From Paenibacillus polymyxa (GTDB lineage: Bacteria; Bacillota; Bacilli; Paenibacillales; Paenibacillaceae), in the NCBI RefSeq assembly GCF_001719045.1, contig NZ_CP015423.1, positions 558,001 through 622,000 of the forward strand: 64,000 nt of DNA, written 5' to 3'. The notes under the pieces were generated by a model. The model saw nothing but the letters and a program-made list of their open reading frames with translations, made no database searches and was not told the DNA's origin. A program made the translations under genes and the position numbers. Below are positions 1 through 7,550 of this stretch, piece by piece. Each line of letters begins with the position of its first letter. Position 1 is the first letter of the stretch.

Positions 1-1040
1 GCACCTACAATGGATACCTTCACCAGATTTTCCTCAGACGTTACTTCACGGTATGGAAGCTCTCCGCGAATACCTTCCAGCGTCTTCAGTGCTGCTTCAC
101 GATCCGTCAGAGCTACTGTAAAGGAGAAATCCGCTTTACCAGCTTCGACCCCGCTCTGTACAATAATGTCAACATCAATTTTAGCTGCCGCCAGTGTTCC
201 GAATACTTTCGCCAGTACACCGGGGATATCGGCGACGCCCAAAATACTGATTCTTGCTACATTTTTATCATATGCAATCCCACTGACTACAACGCCCTGT
301 TCCATTACTGCATCCTCCTTTACGACCGTTCCTTCATTATGGTTAAAACTGGACCGCACAATCAACGGTACCCGGTTATGTTTGGCATATTCTACCGCAC
401 GAGGATGCAATACAGCTGCACCCAGATTGGCTAATTCCAGCATTTCATCATAAGAAATTTCTTTTAGCTTACGAGCCACTTTTACGATCCGTGGATCTGT
501 TGAATATATACCGTCCACATCCGTGTAAATTTCGCAAGCATCCGCTTGAATCGCCGCCGCCAGCGCAACGGCCGTCGTATCAGAGCCACCACGTCCCAGC
601 GTCGTAATGTCTCCCTCTGCAGACATCCCTTGGAAACCAGCTACAACAACGATCTTGTTGCTGCTCAGTGCATCCAGCACACGCTGAGGTTGAATGTCCG
701 TAATCCGTGCTCGACCAAAGTCAGATTCAGTACGGAAACCAGCCTGCCATCCCGTAAACGATACCGCTTCATGACCCAACTGCTGAATAGCCATCGACAA
801 TAAGGCGATTGAAATTTGCTCACCTGTCGTCATCAACATATCCAACTCACGTGCAGGCAACTGCTCATTCAACAATTTGGCCTGGTCAATCAGTTCGTCT
901 GTCGTGTCTCCCATTGCGGAAACAACCACTACACATTGATGCCCTTCACTCTGTTTCTCAACAACGCGTTTTGCCACGCGCTTCATGCGCTCCGTGTCAC
1001 CGACGGAACTGCCTCCGAATTTCATGACATACAAAGACAA
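1..1040 (-). CDS. lysC: Aspartokinase (LysC type), 3' part outside window
   Basis: Aspartate kinase phosphorylates L-aspartate in the first step of the Lys/Met/Thr/diaminopimelate pathway. About 346 N-terminal residues are present; the rest lies beyond position 1. Visible motifs are KFGGSSVGD near residues 7-15 (ATP/aspartate binding), TTLGRGGSDT in the kinase core, and VRSSFNHNEGT before the regulatory ACT region, which starts near residue 265 and is cut off. The start is taken as TTG at 1040 because a GAGG-type ribosome site lies about 9 nt upstream; ATG at 1025 would remove the conserved first strand. A stand-alone kinase without a fused homoserine dehydrogenase fits the visible part, but the C-terminus cannot be checked. 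No lysine riboswitch is seen in the short leader. Confidence 0.9.
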   Translation of the reverse strand, partial: MSLYVMKFGGSSVGDTERMKRVAKRVVEKQSEGHQCVVVVSAMGDTTDELIDQAKLLNEQLPARELDMLMTTGEQISIALLSMAIQQLGHEAVSFTGWQAGFRTESDFGRARITDIQPQRVLDALSSNKIVVVAGFQGMSAEGDITTLGRGGSDTTAVALAAAIQADACEIYTDVDGIYSTDPRIVKVARKLKEISYDEMLELANLGAAVLHPRAVEYAKHNRVPLIVRSSFNHNEGTVVKEDAVMEQGVVVSGIAYDKNVARISILGVADIPGVLAKVFGTLAAAKIDVDIIVQSGVEAGKADFSFTVALTDREAALKTLEGIRGELPYREVTSEENLVKVSIVG

Positions 1041-1132
1041 CGATATTCACTCCCTCAGACTCAACAGTATGTAACCTTGAGATGGCACCAAACGACTGAA
1101 CGTGACATCCTGCGGCATAACTTTAGTTCAGT

Positions 1133-1160
1133 ATAATACGAAAGTGCTGTGTGGAGCCAA
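1133..1160 (-). promoter_or_regulatory. Probable sigma-A promoter of the aspartokinase gene
   Basis: On the minus strand, TTGGCT (1155-1160) and TATTAT (1133-1138) are separated by 16 bp, about 90 nt upstream of the TTG start. It lies downstream of the efp terminator, so lysC probably has its own promoter. Pattern match only. Confidence 0.45.
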
Positions 1161-1182
1161 TGTTTTTTAATATTAGTGCTTA

Positions 1183-1216
1183 TAAAAATATCCCCTGCCC
1201 TTAAAAAGGACAGAGG
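1183..1216 (-). terminator. Intrinsic terminator after efp
   Basis: On the minus strand, CCTCTGTCC and GGGCAGGGG form a 9-bp stem with two G-U pairs around an AT-rich loop, followed by an AT-rich tail (ATATTTTTAT). It starts about 20 nt after the efp stop codon and separates efp from lysC. Confidence 0.7.
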
Positions 1217-1236
1217 AAATCTAAAAGTTGCAAATT

Positions 1237-1794
1237 TTATGCGCGAGACATGTATTTGCCGTCACGTGTATCAATCAACAATACGTCATCTTGGTTAATG
1301 AACAAAGGAACTTGAACATTCAAACCCGTTTCCAGTTTGGCATTTTTGGTAGCACCTGTAGCCGTATTACCTTTAATGCCTGGCTCTGTTTCGATTACTT
1401 TCAGTTCCACGCTTGTAGGCAGGTTAATACCCAGAATTTCGCCGTTATAGCTGACGATATTTACATTCATGTTTTCTTTCAGGAAGTTAAGCTCCCATTT
1501 CAGTTGATCGCTGGACAATGTGAATTGATCATATGTTTCATTATCCATGAATGTATGGTCGTCTGCACTAGCGTACAGATAAGATACACCACGATTTTCG
1601 ATTTGTGCCCGACCGATCGTTTCACCCGCACGGAATGTACGTTCAACGGTGTTACCGTTACGCAAGTTTTTCAACTTGGAGCGTACGAATGCTGCACCTT
1701 TACCCGGTTTTACGTGTTGGAAATCCAGCACCGTAAAAATATCTCCGTCTACCTCGACGGTCAAACCTGTTTTAAAATCATTAACGTTAATCAC
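1237..1794 (-). CDS. efp: Translation elongation factor P
   Basis: EF-P binds between the ribosomal P and E sites and relieves stalling at polyproline stretches. The 185-residue length is typical. The N-terminal KOW-like domain carries the loop [10 protein letters not shown] with Lys32 at its tip, the residue that is modified in Bacillus EF-P; the OB-fold domains follow, ending in the characteristic [15 protein letters not shown] tail. The start is GTG at 1794, preceded by a GAGGGG ribosome site. It lies 33 bp downstream of the Xaa-Pro peptidase gene on the same strand, matching the yqhT-efp arrangement of B. subtilis, and the two are probably co-transcribed. Confidence 0.97.
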   Translation of the reverse strand: MINVNDFKTGLTVEVDGDIFTVLDFQHVKPGKGAAFVRSKLKNLRNGNTVERTFRAGETIGRAQIENRGVSYLYASADDHTFMDNETYDQFTLSSDQLKWELNFLKENMNVNIVSYNGEILGINLPTSVELKVIETEPGIKGNTATGATKNAKLETGLNVQVPLFINQDDVLLIDTRDGKYMSRA

Positions 1795-1827
1795 TAAAAT
1801 ACCCCTCCTACAGGACTGTTATCGTTA

Positions 1828-2901
1828 TTAAACGACTGTAAATTCTTTGCTCGAATGTGTTAATACTTTGATGCCGCTATCTGTAATAACGATATCATCC
1901 TCGATCCGTACACCGCCCAATCCAGGGACATAGATACCTGGCTCGACCGTTACCACCATACCCGGCTCCAGAATATCATCACTCGCCTTCGACAGACGTG
2001 TAGATTCATGTACTTCAAGACCCAGACCATGACCTGTACTGTGCCCGAAATTGTCTCCATAGCCATGGCTCGCAATAATATCCCGGGTCAGTGCATCCGC
2101 TTCACGGCCTGTCATGCCCGGCTTAATATGTTCGAGTGCGTGAAGCTGCGCCTTAAGTACAATATCGTAGATTTCGCGCAACTGGGGCGCCAAATCCCCT
2201 TGTGTAGCCACTGTACGTGTCAAATCAGAGCAGTAGCCATCCAGCAACGCACCAAAATCAAACGTAATCAGCTCGCCTGCTTGTACTAACTTAGCACTGG
2301 CTACGCCATGGGGCAATGCCGAACGAACCCCGGAAGCCACAATTGTGTCAAATGAAGAGGATGTAGCTCCCTGCTTGCGCATGAAGAATTCCATTTCCAG
2401 ATCCAGCTCACGCTCGCTGACACCTGGCTTGATGTAAGGTAAAATGTGCGCAAATGTAGCATCTGCCAAATCCGCTGCCCGCTGCATCACTTCCAGCTCT
2501 TCTGCATCCTTGTACACTCTTAACTTCTCCACAATGCCCGACACCGGAACCAGTGAAATAGGTGACAAATCTTCGCTATAAGCTTTATGCGTCGCAACAG
2601 TTACCGCATCTTGCTCGAAGCCTGTTTCGCTGATCTGATGGGAAGACAGCAATTCTTTCACCGTTTCCATGACCTGTGCAGCGTGCTGCACCACCGTGAA
2701 GCCTTCGGCTTGTTCGGTCGCTTGCGTCATATAGCGAAAGTCAGTCAGCAAATAGCTATGGGATTCCGTAATCAGCACATAACCCGCCGAACCTGTGAAG
2801 CCTGTCAAATATCGACGATTGACAGGGCTAGTAATTAGCATAGCCCGCAGATTATGCTCGCCCAGCGCCTGCCGCAGCTTTAACACCCGGTCATTCTTCA
2901 T
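1828..2901 (-). CDS. yqhT: Xaa-Pro aminopeptidase/dipeptidase, M24 family (YqhT-like)
   Basis: Metallopeptidase of the M24B family that removes N-terminal residues next to proline. The protein is 357 residues: an N-terminal creatinase-like domain (about 1-130) and a C-terminal pita-bread catalytic domain. Metal-ligand motifs are visible: Asp in TFDFGALLDGYCSD, His in HSTGHGLGLEVHE, and two Glu in TVEPGIYVPGLGG and RIEDD. The ATG at 2901 has a GAGGGGAG ribosome site. The link to EF-P is conserved in Firmicutes and fits a shared theme of proline-rich proteins. In B. subtilis aroQ (yqhS) lies between this gene and yqhR; here it is absent. Confidence 0.93.
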   Translation of the reverse strand: MKNDRVLKLRQALGEHNLRAMLITSPVNRRYLTGFTGSAGYVLITESHSYLLTDFRYMTQATEQAEGFTVVQHAAQVMETVKELLSSHQISETGFEQDAVTVATHKAYSEDLSPISLVPVSGIVEKLRVYKDAEELEVMQRAADLADATFAHILPYIKPGVSERELDLEMEFFMRKQGATSSSFDTIVASGVRSALPHGVASAKLVQAGELITFDFGALLDGYCSDLTRTVATQGDLAPQLREIYDIVLKAQLHALEHIKPGMTGREADALTRDIIASHGYGDNFGHSTGHGLGLEVHESTRLSKASDDILEPGMVVTVEPGIYVPGLGGVRIEDDIVITDSGIKVLTHSSKEFTVV

Positions 2902-2982
2902 CTTTCATTCCGCTCCCCTCTGTCAAATAACCAAATGCTATTTTAACACAGGGAATAGGCGCTTGAGAAGTTTTTGTTACGT

Positions 2983-3564
2983 TCAGCCCTCAGCTTTCTC
3001 AGGCTCGCGCTTTCTTTCATCCGTATACTCGACAGCAACCGTATATCCGATAAATAGTCCCCACAGCATAAACACACAAATTTCCGTATATAAGGAATTC
3101 CATGTTAACCGATTAGGAGGATTCATCATCCCTAGCTTAGGACCTGTTAATACAAATAAAACAACCCACCAAATCAGGCCATATACAATTCCGGGTAAAG
3201 GACCCTTAAATCTGCGCAGCAACAGAGTGTACACCAGTGAAGCTACGACGGATAATGCAATAAAAAACAGTAGCCCTACCAGGTGCCCCGCCATGGTGTT
3301 CATAAACGAATGCTTGAAAAAAGGCTCTGCGAGAAAGCCAGGCGCTACTACCGTAAAGTGCAACTTATAAAACAGCCAGCGCAGCAATCCCCAGAGCACA
3401 CCCGCAAAAAAACCCAACTCAAGTGCAAAAGGAATGAGAGGCGTATGTATTTTGCCTGACTGCTGTCTGCCTCCACCACTGTCGTTATGATTACGTTGAT
3501 CCTGAGATTCGCGAGACTGCTCCTGTTCATGGCCTATCTTGGGTATAGAGTAGGTTTCACTCAT
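2983..3564 (-). CDS. yqhR: YqhR-like integral membrane protein
   Basis: Membrane protein of unknown function, about 193 residues. The first 40 or so residues are hydrophilic and rich in Gln, Glu, Ser and Gly; four hydrophobic segments follow (ALELGFFAGVLWGLLRW, GLLFFIALSVVASLVYTLL, GIVYGLIWWVVLFVL, ICVFMLWGLFIGYTVAV), and the tail is charged. The motif GLIWWVVLFVLTGP is typical of YqhR. The start was moved to ATG at 3564 because AAAGGGG lies at suitable spacing; an upstream in-frame start would include that site. Its place between yqhT and yqhQ matches B. subtilis and supports the name. Confidence 0.85.
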   Translation of the reverse strand: MSETYSIPKIGHEQEQSRESQDQRNHNDSGGGRQQSGKIHTPLIPFALELGFFAGVLWGLLRWLFYKLHFTVVAPGFLAEPFFKHSFMNTMAGHLVGLLFFIALSVVASLVYTLLLRRFKGPLPGIVYGLIWWVVLFVLTGPKLGMMNPPNRLTWNSLYTEICVFMLWGLFIGYTVAVEYTDERKREPEKAEG

Positions 3565-3759
3565 GTTGTTTAATCCCCTTTCAAGATGCAAACTTTTTTC
3601 ATGGTAAAGACTATTGCAATCGAAGATGCATGTACTTCCATGGGATTCTGCATTCCCATTTTGCTAGGTAGTATGCTCAAAAGGAGGATATTTTAACAAT
3701 GAACCGGAATGCAGAATAATATCAGCTTACCAGTTAAGCGTTCGGACCCGTTTTTTGCA

Positions 3760-3788
3760 TTGACAAAATTTCAATCCTCTATCATAAT
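3760..3788 (+). promoter_or_regulatory. Sigma-A promoter of the siderophore-binding protein gene
   Basis: TTGACA at 3760-3765 and CATAAT at 3783-3788 with exactly 17 bp spacing. The Fur-type operator starts 9 bp after the -10 box, so bound repressor would cover the transcription start. Confidence 0.75.
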
Positions 3789-3796
3789 ATAATGAT

Positions 3797-3821
3797 GAAA
3801 ATGATAATCATTATCATTTTC
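3797..3821 (+). promoter_or_regulatory. Fur box (perfect 12-bp inverted repeat)
   Basis: Two 12-bp arms, GAAAATGATAAT and ATTATCATTTTC, are perfectly complementary around one central C at 3809. The core ATGATAATCATTATCAT closely matches the Firmicute/E. coli Fur consensus GATAATGATAATCATTATC. Its position just after the -10 box predicts iron-dependent repression of the downstream lipoprotein gene. Confidence 0.9.
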
Positions 3822-3850
3822 TAAAAACATATATACGGGAGAATGCTTCT

Positions 3851-4852
3851 ATGAAAAAGGGACTCATTGGCATTTTATTATTAATGGTTTTTACGCTCAC
3901 TTTGGCAGGTTGCGGAGCAGCCGACAAAGCATCGGATAAAGATCAGGCACCCACGTCGGGTAGCAAACCGACTGACACAGCGACCGGTCCTGTGACGGTA
4001 AAGCATAATCGTGGTGAGATCACGCTCAACAAGCCCGCACAGCGTGTCGTAGTACTGGAATGGACATTTACAGAGGATTTGATTGCATTGGGCGTTCAGC
4101 CGGTTGGTAATGCTGACAATGCCAACTACAAGGTGTATGTGACACCGTAGGCGGCTCTGGACAGCAGCGTGGTCGATGTCGGTACGCGTAACGAGCCGAA
4201 CCTGGAGGCGATTGCTGCATTGAAGCCGGATCTGATCATTTCCAATGTTGATGGGAATGAAGCTATCTATGATCAACTCAAGGCCATCGCTCCGACGATC
4301 GAATATAATCTGAACGATGGTAACGGCTACGATCATGATAAAATGATAGAAATTTTTAATAGCATCGCAGTCGCTCTTGGAAAAGAAGAAAAAGCTAAGC
4401 AGGTGCTTGCCGAACTGGACCAGCATTATGCTGAAGCCAAAGAAAAGCTCGCCGCTGCTGGCAAGTCGGATTATCATTATATACTGACACAGGCTTTCAC
4501 TTCGCAAAATGCGGCCAGCCTCCGTATGTTTTCGGATAATTCAGTCGTCGTGGCAACACTGGCGAAGATCGGTATGATTAATGATTGGAAACCGAGCAAA
4601 GTTGAACAGTATGGCTTTTCAACTGTAGGCATTGAAGCTCTGTCTGCCGTTCAGGACAGCAACTTTATCTATATTGTGCAGCCGGACGATAATGTTTTCG
4701 GCGCACCTATGAAAAATAATTCAGTCTGGAACGGTCTAAATTTCGTTAAAGAAAAACGTACCTATTCACTGAGCGGTACGACATGGACGTTTGGCGGCCC
4801 TCTCTCTTCAAAAGGGCTGGTTGACCAGGTTGTCGGGGCGATTACGCAATAG
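3851..4852 (+). pseudogene. Iron-siderophore ABC transporter substrate-binding lipoprotein, interrupted by in-frame TAG
   Basis: Reads as one 333-codon FecB/FhuD-type periplasmic-binding lipoprotein apart from a single TAG at 4148-4150. The N-terminus is a lipoprotein signal ending LTLAGCG, followed by a Ser/Thr/Asp linker and the binding fold (RVVVLEWTFTEDLIALGVQPVG, then NLEAIAALKPDLIISN, then MIEIFNSIAVALGKEEKAKQVL). Both halves are in the same frame and everything after the stop stays intact. CAG to TAG is the simplest change, restoring a ...VTPQAALDSS reading. The AAAAACATATATACGGGAG leader supplies a ribosome site. No permease or ATPase gene is adjacent, so it would be an orphan binding protein. 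It may be a recent pseudogene, a sequencing error, or rarely read through. Confidence 0.85.
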
Positions 4853-4888
4853 GTTGTTTCCAAATATTCATTCGGTTTTATAATGATT

Positions 4889-4931
4889 AGCATTTATGTG
4901 AGCAGTCTGACGCTCCATAAATGCTTTTTTT
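4889..4931 (+). terminator. Intrinsic terminator after the binding-protein gene
   Basis: AGCATTTATG pairs with CATAAATGCT, extended inside by GAGC/GCTC, and is followed by a T run at 4925-4931. It starts 36 nt after the TAG stop. Confidence 0.85.
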
Positions 4932-5027
4932 ATAAGCCTGTGGTTACACCAGTTTCATCTAACTAGATATTCCCTTCCAAATTCGATACAATATACAAAA
5001 AAGCATGTATTAAGAGAGGTGAGACGG

Positions 5028-6020
5028 TTGTCACAAGCATCCAAGCCTGTGAGCTATGGTGGTCAGGCAGTCATTGAAGGTGTCATGTTCGGCGGCAAGC
5101 GTGTCAATGTCACGGCAGTTCGCCGCAAAACTGGCGAAATCACATATTTGGAAGTACCACGCAAGGAGCAATCCTGGGTATCCAAATTCCGCAGAATTCC
5201 TTTATTGCGGGGGATTGTAAGCATCATCGACTCCAGCGCCAAAGGTACCAAGCATTTAAACTATTCAGCCGATGCGTATGCTGATGATGAAGTAGATCCG
5301 GAAGAACGCGCTGAGCAAAAGAAAAAAGAAGAATCTCGCTGGAGTCTGAGTATGATGATCGGTGTGGCGGCGGTCGGTATTTTGTCATTCCTGTTTGGCA
5401 AAATTGTATTGACTCTCGTTCCGGTTATTGTAGAGAATTTCCTGTTCGGTAGCTTGTTTCACAGCCAAATTTTGCATAACCTCGCAGAAGGAGCTATTAA
5501 GCTGATTCTGTTACTGGCTTATTTGTGGGGTATTTCCCAAACTCCGTTAATTAAACGATTGTTTCAATATCATGGTGCAGAGCATAAAGTAATTACTGCA
5601 TTCGAAGCTGGGGAAGAACTAACTCCGGCCAATGTACAGAAATACAGTCGTCTACATTACCGCTGTGGTAGTAGCTTTATTATGCTGACTGTGATCATCG
5701 GGGTGCTTGTCTATTCCTTATTTACCTACGATAGTCTGTGGGAACGTATGGGGCAACGGCTTTTACTACTTCCGATCGTACTGGGGCTTTCTTTTGAATT
5801 CCTCAAGCTAACCAATGCCCTTCGTGAAATTCCGGTACTTCGTTATTTAGGTTACCCCGGTCTGTGGTTGCAACTCCTTACCACCAAAGAACCGACTGAT
5901 GATCAAGTGGAGGTATCTATTGCCTCATTTAAGCGTATGCTTGAATTGGATGCTGAGTTGGAAAATGTACCTGTAAAGGAGACCTTCAACAGTCCGGTCC
6001 TTGATCCTGTGAAAGGATGA
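5028..6020 (+). CDS. yqhQ: YqhQ-like DUF1385 membrane protein
   Basis: DUF1385 family protein of about 330 residues. The conserved N-terminal block VSYGGQAVIEGVMFGG is followed by a soluble stretch with RIPLLRGIVSIIDS, then at least four hydrophobic segments (MMIGVAAVGILSFLF, IVLTLVPVIVENFLF, LILLLAYLWGISQ, FIMLTVIIGVLVYSL, LLLPIVLGLSFEFLKL). QYHGAEHKVITAFE and YSRLHYRCGSSF contain conserved His and Cys residues often regarded as metal-binding. The biochemical role is unknown. The start is uncertain: GTG at 5019 overlaps the GAGAGGTGAG ribosome site, so TTG at 5028 is preferred. It overlaps no neighbour and is followed after 7 nt by the yqhP-like gene. Confidence 0.9.
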   Translation: MSQASKPVSYGGQAVIEGVMFGGKRVNVTAVRRKTGEITYLEVPRKEQSWVSKFRRIPLLRGIVSIIDSSAKGTKHLNYSADAYADDEVDPEERAEQKKKEESRWSLSMMIGVAAVGILSFLFGKIVLTLVPVIVENFLFGSLFHSQILHNLAEGAIKLILLLAYLWGISQTPLIKRLFQYHGAEHKVITAFEAGEELTPANVQKYSRLHYRCGSSFIMLTVIIGVLVYSLFTYDSLWERMGQRLLLLPIVLGLSFEFLKLTNALREIPVLRYLGYPGLWLQLLTTKEPTDDQVEVSIASFKRMLELDAELENVPVKETFNSPVLDPVKG

Positions 6021-6027
6021 GTGAATA

Positions 6028-6348
6028 ATGAACAGACATGCCGTTATTTTCTGGCTTACCCTTGCTTTGGGTGCATATGGAATTGTGGATATGCTATGGA
6101 GAGGAAGCTGGGGCTTTCTCATAAGTTTACTAATTCCCGTTCTTGTTTTTGCAGTTATATTTCTGCTATACAAATACCTGCCAGGACAACGTAGCCGTAC
6201 TCCCAAAATCAAACCCTCTGTGCGCACCATGGCCAAAACAGCCAACGCACGTAAGCAGCAAACTACAGGCAAGCGCAAAGCGTATCCTTTTCATGTGATT
6301 GAGGGTTCCAAGGGAAAAAATGAAGAAGAACAACCTAAATATCATTAA
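6028..6348 (+). CDS. yqhP: YqhP-like small membrane protein
   Basis: A 106-residue protein with two N-terminal transmembrane segments (IFWLTLALGAYGIVDMLW and FLISLLIPVLVFAVIFLLY), then a strongly basic cytoplasmic tail rich in Lys, Arg and Gln. The function is unknown. The name rests mainly on position directly after yqhQ, as in B. subtilis, and on the two-helix topology. The ATG at 6028 has a ribosome site (AAGGATGAG) that overlaps the end of yqhQ, so the pair is probably translationally coupled. Confidence 0.75.
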   Translation: MNRHAVIFWLTLALGAYGIVDMLWRGSWGFLISLLIPVLVFAVIFLLYKYLPGQRSRTPKIKPSVRTMAKTANARKQQTTGKRKAYPFHVIEGSKGKNEEEQPKYH

Positions 6349-6375
6349 TGATAATCATCCTTTAAAATGTAGCAC

Positions 6376-6428
6376 AAAGGAGCCATCACCCGCGTATTCA
6401 AATATGACCGGGAAGAGGCTCCTTTTTT
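6376..6428. terminator. Bidirectional terminator between convergent yqhP and yqhO
   Basis: AAAGGAGCC (6376-6384) pairs with GGCTCCTTT (6417-6425) across a 32-nt loop and is followed by T6. It serves yqhP on the plus strand and could also stop yqhO transcripts. Confidence 0.75.
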
Positions 6429-6465
6429 ACACCCTTTTAAATTAACTTTAACTGCAAGTAAGTGT

Positions 6466-7455
6466 TTATTTCATAGCGTACATGGTATCCTTCATCAATT
6501 GATACTTGCTATACTGCTGCTGGTAAGAAGTGATGCTCCATTTGTGGAAAAAAGCATCCCCTGCCTGCACACCGGAAGCATACAACAAATCACTTTGCTC
6601 TGTAGAAATGTTAAATTGTGCAGTGCGGATACCCAATGTTGGAATCTTAATCGTCCGATACCGATTCTCCTGCTCAATAAATCGCTCATCGTGTGCTGAT
6701 AGCATGGTATCAAAAATAGCCTGCAGCATGGTCAATGGACCCCGTATATAAGAAACTTTGGTCTCCGTACCCGTTTTGCCCACCATTTGAAACCCTACCG
6801 TTGGAATTGTTTTGGCCTCACGTTCATTTACAGGCTCATCAAAAAGCCACAAAGGCAAATTGCTTAGTAAAGCCCCATCAACTACAAATACAAATTGCTG
6901 AGAAAAAGTCTTTCCCTTGGCAAGTGCAGAATCAAGCCTTAACATAACAGGATCAAAAAAATAAGGGATACTTGTGCTCATCCGAATGGCTTTAGCTACC
7001 TCCAGTGAAGAGGGATTGATACCAAAACGTTTGATATCCTCAGGAAGCACCAGAATGCGTCCATTCGTAATATCTGATGCAATAATGCGCAATTTGCCAG
7101 GAGGTAAATCCGCGAACGTACGCACTCCCTTAGCTCGTAACAGCTCACGTACCCAGTGCTCCAGTGCCTCCCCTGAGTAGAGCCCTTTTTTAAGAAAGAT
7201 ACGAGCTGCTGGTCCAACCCACTTAATATTGAACACTGGAGAACGTCGTAACAACTTGACCAAGGGGGTTTTCTCAATTACGGCTTTCATTTCATCCGCA
7301 GAGTATCCCGCCGCCAATAAAGCAGCTACAATAGAACCTGATGATGTACCTGCCAAACGATTGAATACAATTCCATGCTCCTCCGCAGCCTTAACTGCAC
7401 CCGCCAGCGAAATTCCCTTAACCCCTCCACCCTGGAACACAGCATTGATCAGCAT
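6466..7455 (-). CDS. yqhO: Patatin-like phospholipase (YqhO-like)
   Basis: Patatin-family lipid acyl hydrolase of 329 residues with the Ser-Asp dyad architecture. The oxyanion-hole glycines QGGGVKG are at about 8-14, the nucleophile elbow GTSSG at 36-40 (Ser38), and the catalytic Asp in VVDGALLSN near residue 190. No signal peptide is evident, so it probably acts on the inner face of the membrane. The start is ATG at 7455. Its GGAGG ribosome site lies inside the right arm of a terminator-like hairpin, which is unusual. The position next to yqhP and near mntR matches B. subtilis. The lipid substrate cannot be told from sequence. Confidence 0.92.
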   Translation of the reverse strand: MLINAVFQGGGVKGISLAGAVKAAEEHGIVFNRLAGTSSGSIVAALLAAGYSADEMKAVIEKTPLVKLLRRSPVFNIKWVGPAARIFLKKGLYSGEALEHWVRELLRAKGVRTFADLPPGKLRIIASDITNGRILVLPEDIKRFGINPSSLEVAKAIRMSTSIPYFFDPVMLRLDSALAKGKTFSQQFVFVVDGALLSNLPLWLFDEPVNEREAKTIPTVGFQMVGKTGTETKVSYIRGPLTMLQAIFDTMLSAHDERFIEQENRYRTIKIPTLGIRTAQFNISTEQSDLLYASGVQAGDAFFHKWSITSYQQQYSKYQLMKDTMYAMK

Positions 7456-7462
7456 AGATCAA

Positions 7463-7519
7463 AAAACCTCCGTTCTCTTGGGAGTAAGCAGTTCTACTGC
7501 TTATGTATGAGAACGGAGG
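7463..7519 (-). terminator. Strong hairpin plus T run overlapping the yqhO ribosome site
   Basis: CCTCCGTTCTC (7467-7477) and GAGAACGGAGG (7509-7519) are perfectly complementary; inside them TAAGCAGT and ACTGCTTA form a second stem. Read on the minus strand the structure ends in GGAGG followed by T6 and is placed 31 nt after the upstream gene's stop codon, like an intrinsic terminator. The same GGAGG is the only evident ribosome site for yqhO, whose ATG follows 11 nt later. Confidence 0.8.
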
Positions 7520-7550
7520 CCCAAATAGAACCTATATGATCCAATTTATA

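Noticed and set aside
1041..1132. Lysine riboswitch upstream of the aspartokinase
   Set aside because: Leader is about 90 nt, too short, and no L-box motifs are seen.
1228..1797. 189-codon open frame on the plus strand across efp
   Set aside because: It is the exact antisense shadow of efp; Cys/Phe-rich composition with no ribosome site.
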